Shown in pieces: positions 55,947-64,000 of a stretch of DNA of 64,000 nt. Within the stretch, counting starts at the first letter, position 1. Each line of letters opens with the position of its first letter. The notes beneath the pieces were generated by a model. The model was not told the origin of the DNA, made no database searches, and was given only the letters and a program-made list of their open reading frames with translations. Source of the stretch: Gnetum montanum. Taxonomy: Eukaryota > Streptophyta > Gnetopsida > Gnetales > Gnetaceae. Both the position numbers and the translations under genes were made by a program. The stretch spans positions 62,001 to 126,000 of the forward strand of contig MNCI01027234.1 in the NCBI GenBank assembly GCA_015680685.1, written 5' to 3'.

Positions 55947-57224
55947 TTGGTTGAGGACTTAAAAAGAGTTAAAGCCAACATTTCGATGTATGACCTCCTA
56001 CACTTTAACGAAATGAAAGAAGTGATTCAGGATAATGTTCATATACCCGTAGCCCAAAGAGAAAAATCCCCAATTCCCGAAAGGCAAGTTCACTTTGCAG
56101 AAAGTCCTAACACATTATCAGTACAAAACGTGAATAATTCCATGTCTAGCAAAAAGGACCATCCCCCTTTCCTAACCACTTTGATTATTTTAGGAAAGAA
56201 TGTCCATAACTGTTTAATGGATTCTGGTGCAACTGTTAGTGTTATGCCTCTTGATGTTTGTAATGCTTTAGGAGCACAAATGATACCACAAACTAAAAGT
56301 GTGATTCAACTCGATGGATCTAACGTACCTGTGGTAGGGTTATTAAAAGGAGCAAAGGTACAACTTAAGCAATACCCTACATTTACATGTTATACGGATA
56401 TCCTAGTAGTTGACATGAAACCCACATATGGTGTGCTCTTATCTAGGACTTTTGGAGCTAAGTTTGGGGGCTTCTTTAGGTCAGATTTCTCGGAATTATT
56501 GATCCCTATCAAAGGAAAATCTGAATACATGACTATACCCCAAGAACCCTTCTACAAACAAGTAGTAACAACCTTGGATCAACAAAATCAATCTTTGGAA
56601 GATCGAAATGCTAATCTTTATGTTGGGGTTATTGAGGTTGAGTGTAGTGAACATGTTGAAAATGACTATGTAAGTGGAACTACAAAAAGTCCTATCTCTT
56701 ATGCAGACCCCATCAAATCCTATCAAAGTTCTAGAGAAGGTGAAGAAAACTATGGAGACACCTTACCTTATCAACAACACGATGGATTTTGTCTAAGTGA
56801 TCCACCACCTTTAGGGGAAGACAAAGATATAAATAAGACCTTACCTCTTAAAACATTTGAAGGTGTGCTAAATTTTAACAATACATCCATGAAACATTCT
56901 CCTAGAAAAGCTATATCCGATGACCCACCAAGACCTAGACCTATCATTAAAACTTATATTAAGGAAAAACTTTATAGAAAACGATCAAGCAAGGTAAAAG
57001 TAGGTCTTGATTTTCATAATCTTAAGCATCAACAAATTGTCAAGAGATGGTTCAATAAAAAACATCCAGCTAAAAATTTTCAAGTAGGTGATCTAGTCCT
57101 TAAGAGGGATAGAGTGTCTGGTCAAACTAGCCCTCAAACTAAGTTTTCCCCTATGTGGTCAAGTCCATTCCAAATTGGAGACATCACTACCCCAAATGTG
57201 TTTAAGATTGCTGATTTGCAATGA
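55947..57224 (+). CDS. Intact 425-aa frame of F1: retropepsin joined to an integrase C-terminal domain
   Basis: Residues 1-26 (DLKRVKANISMYDLLHFNEM) match the pre-protease block of Tat/Ogre gypsy elements (xxLKKxPAxISxxDLL). Residues 78-190 are an aspartic protease: DSG at 92-94 in NCLMDSGATVSVMPLDV and a Tat-type PTYGVLLSRTFGAKFGG in place of the usual LLGRPW. Residues 200-360 are an acidic, Ser/Pro-rich linker. Residues 377-425 (NFQVGDLVLKRDR, TKFSPMWSSPFQIGDI, NVFKIADLQ) are the GPY/F-type C-terminal domain of gypsy integrase. RT, RNase H and the integrase zinc finger and core (roughly 3 kb in a full element) are absent, yet the frame stays open. This is the longest open frame in the window. 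I infer a large internal deletion. Protease function is possible; integrase function is not. Confidence 0.8.
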   Translation: MVEDLKRVKANISMYDLLHFNEMKEVIQDNVHIPVAQREKSPIPERQVHFAESPNTLSVQNVNNSMSSKKDHPPFLTTLIILGKNVHNCLMDSGATVSVMPLDVCNALGAQMIPQTKSVIQLDGSNVPVVGLLKGAKVQLKQYPTFTCYTDILVVDMKPTYGVLLSRTFGAKFGGFFRSDFSELLIPIKGKSEYMTIPQEPFYKQVVTTLDQQNQSLEDRNANLYVGVIEVECSEHVENDYVSGTTKSPISYADPIKSYQSSREGEENYGDTLPYQQHDGFCLSDPPPLGEDKDINKTLPLKTFEGVLNFNNTSMKHSPRKAISDDPPRPRPIIKTYIKEKLYRKRSSKVKVGLDFHNLKHQQIVKRWFNKKHPAKNFQVGDLVLKRDRVSGQTSPQTKFSPMWSSPFQIGDITTPNVFKIADLQ

Positions 57225-58399
57225 TATAGGTTGAATAGGAATTTTAATGCATTTCATTTGAAACACTTCTACTNCTTGATATTAGGTCATCTTAACACCA
57301 TTGAAAAATAATGTAAGTATAATATAACTTACTATTACTATAATATAATGCTATAAAATTTGCTTTATATTTTATAAATACTATAACTCTTTCCAATTGA
57401 TTCCATGGTTTTAGTTTATTTGTTATGTTAGATTATGGAGCATTGGATTTATACAAATTTATCATGTTATCATGATGATCATGTGAGTGTAGGATATGTG
57501 ATGTTGGAGAGTGGTTAGTCATAATTACTAGGTGACCTTGGAAAATTATATCCTTTCCTCTCATAAGCCCAAGCTCTCAGGTATGATGATCCATGGCTAT
57601 CCTGTGAACAACGGGGTGAAGTGTGTTCATTTTTACTTGAGAACCCTTAGCCACCCAGGAGACCTGCTATGATGCCACCAATCAAATGCACATATACAAG
57701 GGTTGAATTGCACCATGGGAAAATTTTCCAAAAAGACCATGCTCTTTCGCAGTGCAGCTAATCGGCCAGACTTGTGTTGGAATTCCTACCTCAAGAATGA
57801 AGTACACCATGAGCAAAGTTTTCTTAAAAAAATAAAAAAACAAGACAAAAAATGAGGACCATGTTTGTTGGCAGTGTAATAAGTTCTTGAGTGTGATGGG
57901 GTCCAGCAACAATCCTCACCCTAACCTCCATTTCCCCTTTTAAATTTAAGTTTTTCAAAAAAAGAAAAAAAAAGAAAAAAATAACCAAGGAAAAATCTGA
58001 AAGTTGTGGCTTACTATGATCTAACATGAGTTTTAGCTCATCCTCCTCATTAAGTTTTGTATAAGTCTTTTGCTCAAAATAGTCTGCATACTTTTACTGT
58101 TACCTTGTGAGAATATTGAGAATGAGAGCTTAAACATATATCTACATATATATATAATTACACATATATATCTATAGATCTTAGTTATAATAATAATAAA
58201 TTATATTTTTAGATTTTAATGGTTGTTTGGATGGCCTATGTCGGTGTCTCTTTCGATTATTTGGTTATTTTGAACATGTTTAGAATATTATAGTTTACTT
58301 TGAAGTTTGCATTTCTTGTTTCATGTTGTTTTTCTTTTCCCATTTGTTGCATTTTCATTCAGAATTTTCTAATTTTTGCACTTGCATGCAATCTGTCAT
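57225..58399 (+). other. 3' noncoding interior of F1
   Basis: The integrase-tail reading continues after the stop as NRNFNAFHLKHFY, then ceases. The rest has no gene. An N lies at 57274. The segment 57985-58400 matches the 3' interior of F2 (51270-50880) on the other strand. Confidence 0.6.
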
Positions 58400-58411
58400 T
58401 TGGGGGCTAAG
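58400..58411 (+). promoter_or_regulatory. Polypurine tract of F1
   Basis: TTGGGGGCTAAG next to the LTR start TATTGAGGCCAACC. Confidence 0.75.
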
Positions 58412-58564
58412 TATTGAGGCCAACCTCACCCATGCTAGGCATAAGGCCTTGTTTGAACAAGTTTAATATCACAAAAAATCAAAAGTCGTACATATGTCAA
58501 GCCCTCATGGTCTAAATTAAATGTACTTTCATGGGCTTGAATAACCCATAAATTGTAAAATGCA

Positions 58565-58765
58565 AAGTACCTTGTCAAAGAATGCAACTATCCAACACAC
58601 ATTCAACTCGTGCACAACTATCTAACATAGATACATTGAACCTGGTCAAAGAATGCAATTATCCAACACACATCTAACTCGTGCACAACTATCCAACACA
58701 AATGCATTGAACCTGGTCAAAGAATGCAACTATCCAACACACATCCAACTCATGCCAACTATCCA
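58565..58765 (+). repeat. 71-bp tandem repeat in the U3 of the F LTR
   Basis: Unit GTCAAAGAATGCAACTATCC then AACACACATCCAACTCGTGC then ACAACTATCCAACACAGATA then CATTGAACCTG. About three copies here, and the start of an array at 53103-53204 that runs into the assembly gap. Confidence 0.85.
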
Positions 58766-58853
58766 TGAGACACATGTCGCTAGATCTGCTTTCCTCTCAT
58801 GTCACAACTGTTGATTCCATTCTTGAATTTCGTGCCTGAGCCCTGTCCAACCC

Positions 58854-58861
58854 TATAAATA
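58854..58861 (+). promoter_or_regulatory. TATA box of the F1 LTR
   Basis: CCCTATAAATACC, 90 bp after the tandem repeats. It is the likely LTR promoter. Confidence 0.6.
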
Positions 58862-59644
58862 CCTTATCAATTCACATAAACAAAAGAGGGGCCAGAGTCT
58901 GCAGCAACCATTTTTTGTTTTGCTGGTAGGCAACATCAACAGTGGAGGCATTTTCAGTAGTCTTCTCTCTTCTACCGGTAGGCGGCAAAACACGGGAGGA
59001 GTGTGAAACGCGCGATGAACATCAACAATAGTTGCAGGAAGATTGCAGATGACAGTGTGCTTGCCCTGCATTAGTAATTGTTGAACGACGGTTTTCTGTT
59101 TTCTCAAACAGAAATAGACACATTTTCTTTTCTTTTCTTTTTCTTTTCTGCCCACGCGGCAGAGACCAACGCCCAACAACGGCGGTGCCAACGTGGACAC
59201 CATGAGGGGTGTCAGTAGAAGTCTTTCTTTCTGCCTATAAACAGAAACCTAGCAGAGACATGTCGTATGCACATCGTTTTGTTCTTTATTTATTTGCTTT
59301 CAAACAACAGGATAGATTTTTCTCTTTGCCATCTCCAAGCGAAGAATCAGTCGTGGTGGCAGATAACTTTTACAGTTTTCAATATTATTATTTGCATTTT
59401 ATTTTGAATTATTTATTATACTCTTTTAAATTGCACAAATTATTTAACTTTTCAATATTCTTATTAAATTTAAAGCTTTTAATATTTTGTTTAAAATATT
59501 GTTATTATTGTTTTTTTACATAGCCCTTTCCAGTTGAGACTATTCCTGAGTTTTTGTACCCGTACGGAAGGCGCCCTAGGCGATAGTCTCATAAAACGAG
59601 TTTTCACAGGTGTTGGCGGTGTGTCCAAAATTCACGCATCAACA

Positions 59645-59742
59645 CCTTTTTGGCACTAAAAGGAGGGCAGCTTCTCAACCTTTTCTTTATTTTCCTTTTA
59701 TGTTTTTTTTTTAAGAAAAAAAAATATTTATTATCATTTTTT
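59645..59742 (+). mobile_element. Primer site and leader start of F3, truncated
   Basis: TGGCACTAAAAGGAGGG at 59651-59667 (two G-to-A changes from the F1 site), then the same leader as 54060-54135. It stops at 59742, where copia E2 LTR sequence begins. Confidence 0.8.
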
Positions 59743-59992
59743 CACACCGGCTCTCTGCAATGATGGTGTATGCAACCTCTGAACATCTGTGAAAGGGACC
59801 TAAATTGCAATCTTGCTGTGATTTGTGGTACCTTTGTTCTTCCATCAAAAACAATTTATAGGCCACGAAATTGATTACCATGAGAGAAAATTTTAAAAAT
59901 AAAAGACCCAGAACCCTATTCGGATGTGGATGCCACCCCAATGTCAACACAAAAATGTGTTATGCCACTTCAACATGTAAATGTGTGTTACA
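59743..59992 (-). mobile_element. 5' LTR remnant of copia E2
   Basis: 250 bp matching 38416-38687 (GGTGTATGCAACCTC, TTGGTACCTTTGTTCTYCCATC, ATTGATTACCATGAGAGAAA). Ends GTTACA, followed by TGATA. Confidence 0.85.
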
Positions 59993-59997
59993 TGATA

Positions 59998-60495
59998 TAG
60001 ATATTGCAAAGGCAAAAGCAGGTACATATGCCATTATAAACAATTTCCTCCAACATCTAAAAACCAAACTACAACCAAATTTTCTTTCTTCTTTGATGAT
60101 AGTTTGTTTCGTTGGATTTTACCCGCCCTTATGATTGGAACTGAATTTAAAATTTATTAAGTTTGATTAAAATATGATACTTTGATATGTTGGGATTTTG
60201 TTACCTTTAATGTTTTTTTAATAAAACTGAAGCTTTTCTTGTATTTGTACATTATTTTTCAAGAATCATAATAAGTTATTATTGCATCAATATTTTTAAT
60301 ACATTATTTTTGTAGCTACAATCTTCCTTTATGATATCACTATTGATGCATACAAAAGAAAGAGATAAATATTGTTGTTAAAGAATAAATGCCTATTGGT
60401 AAAGATAGTAGACTAATAGTACTTTTAATTTTCATGTTATTTGAACTTATTTAAACATGGCCCTATGGCTAGCATAGGCAAAGTTGACATGAACG
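59998..60495 (-). mobile_element. Right part of K
   Basis: The last 45 bp (minus strand GTTCATGTCAACTTTGCCTA then TGCTAGCCATAGGGCC) are the beginning of a family-F LTR. The rest is divergent AT-rich LTR sequence. It is followed by CTATG at 60496-60500, which equals 36637-36641. Confidence 0.75.
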
Positions 60496-60500
60496 CTATG

Positions 60501-60945
60501 TAATTAGTTAATATTTACAATTCATGCTTGTTAATTAATTGATGGAATGAGCATGACCATTTCGAGTCTAAACACATATTCGCCTAATAATTCCAGTAAC
60601 GTTATTGCTTGGTTCACCCAATAGCATAACACTTGGTAATAGACAAGCTAGGAATAGACACTTATCGCCCTTAAGTTTGCTTAGAATTTATTTTCTTATT
60701 ATTAATTAGTTTAAATAATTAATTTTTACATTATTATTCAGTTGCTTTAAGGGCCACACAACATCATATAGCTCATTTTGGACTAAACCATATGTGATCA
60801 ATGCTTAACAATTTAGATACCACATTAGTTTCATCCATAGAATTCGACTAGTTACATGTAAATGCTTATAATTTGTATAGAATTCGACTAGTTGCAAATG
60901 CTTATAATTTGTATGGTTGAACATAAGGGTACCCTTTGCTGATCA
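60501..60945 (+). mobile_element. Right half of gypsy LTR H
   Basis: Continues LTR A collinearly from where 36641 stopped: TTAATATTTACAATTCATG, GTTAATTAATTGATGGAATG, then TTTGGACTAAACCATATGTG, AGAATTCGACTAGTT (duplicated once) and AAGGGTACCC, ending TGATCA. Confidence 0.8.
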
Positions 60946-61015
60946 TTGGCACAAGGCTAGTGCTAGTTATTTAGATTAGTTAGATTAGTTGTATTATAAA
61001 TAATTGCTGTAAAAA
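60946..61015 (+). mobile_element. Primer site and leader remnant of element H
   Basis: TTGGCACAAGGCTAGTGCTA then GTTATTTAGATTAGTT lines up with the D primer site and leader (TTGGCACAGTTGC..GGTGCTAG then TTATCTAGATTAGTT) with a short gap. H is therefore a 5' LTR whose body is lost. Confidence 0.65.
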
Positions 61016-61431
61016 AAATTAAGAACTTATTTTTTTTAAATTAATATTTTAAGCTATATACATTATTAATATCCACTATGTCCCACCTGCATCATTTGGA
61101 CATTTTAGAACACGTCGCCCGGGACATCGTGAACGCGAAATTTCCCACTGACGCATCCCTGCGTAACACTGTCCTGACCCTCTGCTCCTCTGGTGAGTTA
61201 GCATTAATTAACAAAAATGCTTCACGGGATTCTCATGTATAAGAAACAAAGAAAGAAAGAAAGACTGTTTGCCCGTGGTCCTGGGATCTTATCTGTGCTG
61301 GACGTGACAGGTGAGGGTCCACAAAAGCTACTGTAGTCACGCCAGCATGAGCATCACTTTGCTGTTATATAAATGCCCATTATTATTATTGGCTTCTACT
61401 CTATCTGCATCTTCATAACATGATACCCCCA
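61016..61431. other. 5' flank of the carboxypeptidase pseudogene
   Basis: No mobile element is visible. A GAAA microsatellite lies near 61245-61262, and a TATATAAA box at 61366-61373 is about 65 bp before the ATG, a plausible core promoter. Confidence 0.5.
61366..61373 (+). promoter_or_regulatory. TATA box of the carboxypeptidase pseudogene
   Basis: GCTGTTATATAAATGCCC, 60-65 bp upstream of the predicted start codon at 61432. Confidence 0.5.
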
Positions 61432-63299
61432 ATGGCCAGGCACAATTTCGGGCTACTAAGAATGACAGTAGCCTTTGTGTTTTTCGTAACTATTTCTGCG
61501 AAGCCTCGGAAACCGCTTTCATGGCGCTCGCAAGCTTAGACACAGACATCAAGCACATGAATCAGCACAGTATGAGCTGAGGTTCTTCACACAAACCCTG
61601 GATCATTTCAGTTTCAAGTCTTCTTCGTACAAGGTATTTCAGCAAAAGTATCTCATCAATGATTCGTACTGGGGAGGAGCCAAGAGCAAGGCTCCAATTT
61701 TCGTCTCCACCGGCAATGAATATAGCATGAATTCTATGCAAAGATTACTGGGTTCATGTATGATTTTGCTCCCAAGTTCAGGGCCTTGCTGATTTTCATT
61801 GAGGTGGATAGCTGTCAGTGAAATAATTGCTCTTTCCTGTGTATTTGATATATGATTGATGGTTGATTTTTGTATGATCATTGCAGCACCGGTTTTATGG
61901 GGTTTCCATGCCCTTTGGCACTGAGGAGGAATCGTATCAGAATGCCAGTACGTTGGGTTACATGAATTCTGAGCAAGCATTGGCTGATTATGCTACACTA
62001 ATACTGGATCTTAAGAAGAACCTGTCTGCTCATGAATCTGCAGTTGTGGCCTTTGGCGGCTCTTATGGCGGCAGTGAGCACATCCTCTTAGAATTTCATT
62101 TTGCATTACATAACCAAATTTATTAACTATCAAGTTTCAACACACATGTATGGATACATTATGGACTTTGTTTTTGTGGGTTGTACTTACGAGGTTAAGA
62201 AAATCCTTAATTACATGAAAGATTGTATTATCATACATTATGGCCTTATTAACTTATTTTTGTGATAGTGCTTGCTGCCTGGTTTCGTCTAAAGTATCCA
62301 CATATTGGGGCTGGAGCTCTTGCATCATCTGATCCAATTCTCTACTTGATGATATAGTCCTTCATACCGTCTTCTATGACACTGTTTATACTGATTTTAA
62401 GGTCTCACAGAACCACCCATGACTTGCCGCTATACTTCATTATTGGCATGGTTTTGAGCGAGGTGATTTTTGTGTGCAGACAGAAAGCTATAGCTGCTTC
62501 AGTGCTATTAAAGAATCGTGGAGTGTATTGCAGAACATGTCGACTCAGCCTGGAAGACTTTCTGAAATAAGCCAGATTTTTAAAAACTTGCGAGTACGCA
62601 AATTAATTAACTCAGTTGGGCTTGATTTTTATGGTTATCCTATATCCGTATCAAATGGCTTATTTCATTTTTATTGATACGTTTATTATGCATTTCATGC
62701 ATCAGACCGTTGAAAAGCGTTGATCCGGTGATTGTCTGGCTCGAGTATGCAGTCATAGAAAAAGCTATGACAGACTACCCAGCTGCCTCCGAATTCTTCC
62801 CTGCATACTCTGTTAAAGAGGTAAGGCAAATACTAAACAACAACAAATATTTGGTAATTGTTGGTATTTTAACAGAACTGGAATGTATAAGTAATAAGTA
62901 ATGAATACCCACAATTCTTCTTGTTTCACTGACCTTTGAAGGTTGCTTACTGCTGCTCAAAATGCATAAATTGTTGCTGCTTACAAACCTGTGTGTCATG
63001 TATAGATGTGCAGAATCATTGACAGTTCCCATGAAGACAGGGATTTGTTGGGCAGAGTATTTGCTGCTGCTGGAGTATACAATGGCGAGAGAGAATGCTA
63101 TGAGATGGAACTAAGGGCGACTTCGATAAGTGGTTAGGGCTGGCAGTCCTGCACAGAAATGGTAATGCCCTTGAGTGCCTCTTCAACGAACATGTTCCCA
63201 CCCTTCACTTTCAACTTTAGCAGCAATGCAGACAGGCGCCAGGAGCTGACAGGGATCAGGCCAAGGCCTCACTGGATTACTACTTACTTTGGTGGTCAT
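61432..63299 (+). pseudogene. Serine carboxypeptidase S28 (lysosomal Pro-X carboxypeptidase-like) pseudogene
   Basis: Exon pieces at about 61432-61803, 61887-62073, 62269-62401, 62480-62593, 62706-62820 and 63006-63299 with GT-AG introns. Exon 1 has a signal-peptide-like RMTVAFVFFVTISA, then in another frame YELRFFTQTLDHFSFKSSSY, KYLINDSYWGGAKSKAPIFV and TGNE, then after a one-base loss GFMYDFAPKFRALLIFIE. Exon 2 gives [19 protein letters not shown] and the nucleophile motif GGSYGG. Exon 3 gives [20 protein letters not shown], then a one-base loss near 62347. Exons 4-6 give CFSAIKESWS, MTDYPAASEFFPAYSVKE and CRIIDSSHEDRDLLGRVFAA, a stop, then GWQSCTEMVMP, MFPPFTFNFSS and RPRPHWITTYFGGH. At least four lesions make it a pseudogene. 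Introns are kept, so it arose by DNA duplication or in-place decay. The last exons with catalytic Asp and His are not in the window. Confidence 0.85.
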
Positions 63300-64000
63300 T
63301 TCATGCTCTTTTCAGAATTTAGTATTATCATGAACTGTTTAAGTTTTTAACCCAATTGTCGGTGATTGAATTGTTTAAGTAACAGAAAGACCCAATATTA
63401 AGGTCATCATTTAGAGTAATGATAAAGTGTTCATTTTTTAAGGCAGGATAAGCTTTTGCTCCTCATCTACCGACCTTTGGGGCCCCTGGTAAGATGAAAA
63501 TTGTGAAAGAAGCCAACACTGGTACTGTTGAAAATGAAACACTGAGATTAAGGTTTCATGGAAGAACCCAGCACTAGTTTTCAAGCAACATAGGGAAACC
63601 CCAACACTGTTTTCTGTTGGTGGTGTGATCCTATACAGAACAACCAACAATCAACCAATATTAGAGCTGCTTGATGAACCATCATGGATCCAGACCCATA
63701 CATCCAATAACAATTGAGATTGATAAAAGGCCTTGGCTGGAATCATGAATTATAACGCTGCAGAGGATAGGATTTTCAGTATGTTCCTTACACTTCCATC
63801 TCCATGTCATTAACCATCATAGCCTCTATATATGGAGACGTGTTCCAGTATGACGGCAGTTTCAGTAACATTGTCATCAGATTTTAACTTCTTATGTTTG
63901 TAGATATCCCCCGTTCAGATATGAAGCACAGCTCATGATCACTGTTTTCTTGGCAGAACACTAGCACTGTTCTGAATCACTTTGAAGCAACATCATCTTC
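63300..64000. other. 3' flank or last intron of the carboxypeptidase pseudogene
   Basis: No further S28 exon (FSNGLLDPW- or HHLDFR-like) can be read in any frame, and no other gene is seen. Confidence 0.4.

Larger units (their letters stand above)
58412..59644 (+). mobile_element. 3' LTR of F1, also 5' LTR of F3
   Basis: 1233 bp from TATTGAGGCC (first base pair changed from TGTTGA) to CATCAACA. It has 71-bp tandem repeats at 58565-58765 and a TATA box at 58854, and is followed by a second primer site. Confidence 0.85.
49340..59742. mobile_element. Cluster of family-F (Tat-like) gypsy elements F2, F1 and F3 inside copia E2
   Basis: F2 runs on the minus strand (3' LTR 49340-50865, body to 52789, 5' LTR remnant 52790-52934). 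F1 runs on the plus strand (5' LTR 52935-54036, body to 58411, 3' LTR 58412-59644). After the F1 3' LTR a second primer site and leader (59645-59742) begin another copy, F3, cut off by copia LTR sequence. Families F1 and F2 share gag and LTR ends TGTTGA/TCAACA. The left end abuts E2 leader sequence; the right end is not an LTR end, so a deletion occurred there. Confidence 0.8.
38293..59992 (-). mobile_element. Ty1/copia element E2, carrying gypsy D and the family-F cluster
   Basis: Minus-strand order: 5' LTR remnant (59992-59743), family-F cluster (59742-49340), gag (49.3-48.5), protease, integrase first half (48.3-47.59), gypsy D (47583-41280), integrase second half (41279-40.6), RT (40.5-39.8), RNase H (39.75-39.15), polypurine tract (38700-38688), 3' LTR (38687-38293). 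The outer duplication TGATA fits on both sides. E2 is related to E1 throughout. The 5' part of its 5' leader, the primer site and the last part of the LTR (about 125 bp) are lost at the cluster boundary. Confidence 0.9.

Noticed and set aside
58853-59203. 116-codon minus-strand frame
   Set aside because: Inside the F1 3' LTR, antisense; its counterpart in the other LTR is not conserved as a frame.

Overview
This window is nuclear DNA of a seed plant. The basis is plant-type genes with GT-AG introns, a Pro-X carboxypeptidase-like gene relic, and very many decayed plant Ty3/gypsy and Ty1/copia retrotransposons (initiator-tRNA-Met type primer sites, Tat/Athila-like gag, protease and integrase). 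The repeat density, the age of the copies and the depth of nesting suggest a large genome, perhaps a gymnosperm, but the sequence does not identify the species. There are no prokaryotic, CRISPR or organellar features. I could run no searches, so family names rest on motifs I recognise.

Layout. 0-2.6 kb: two degenerate tandem arrays and a possible TATA box. 2.6-7.9 kb: gypsy element A (+ strand), gag only, with a 3' LTR at 6982-7928. 8.4-8.9 kb: pseudogene of a small multi-pass membrane protein. 9.3-10.7 kb: 3' end of gypsy element C (-). 12.9-26.8 kb: copia element E1 (-), interrupted in its 3' LTR by gypsy element B (-, 12982-20916, TSD TAACC), the only gypsy copy here with recognisable protease, RT, RNase H and integrase. 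27.5-30.4 kb: the one apparently intact host gene, three exons encoding 156 aa of unknown function. 32.4-32.9 kb: 3' end of a LINE. 33.3-36.1 kb: copia remnant G. 36.2-60.9 kb: a deep nest. 61.4-63.3 kb: S28 serine carboxypeptidase pseudogene.

The nest reads cleanly from target-site duplications. Gypsy LTR H (36240-36641 continuing at 60501-60945) was split by K, a long LTR of family F (TSD CTATG). K was split by copia E2 (38293-59992, TSD TGATA). E2 then received gypsy D (41280-47583, TSD ATAGT) and a cluster of family-F elements (49340-59742). In that cluster F2 (-) and F1 (+) stand head to head, and a third copy F3 shares an LTR with F1. F1 carries the longest open frame in the window (55947-57224), in which a retropepsin domain runs into an integrase C-terminal domain, with RT, RNase H and the integrase core missing.

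How the parts work together: almost nothing here is a working pathway. The window is a record of insertion, internal deletion and decay. The most interesting signals are the LTR promoters (same TATA and R/U5, different short repeats upstream), the gag-only and protease-integrase-tail derivatives, a conserved unnamed 3' ORF in gypsy copies C and D, and a micro-inversion that turned round the LTR/primer-site junction of E1. I found no convincing previously undescribed biological system. Several runs of N sit in LTR tandem repeats and probably mark collapsed assembly.
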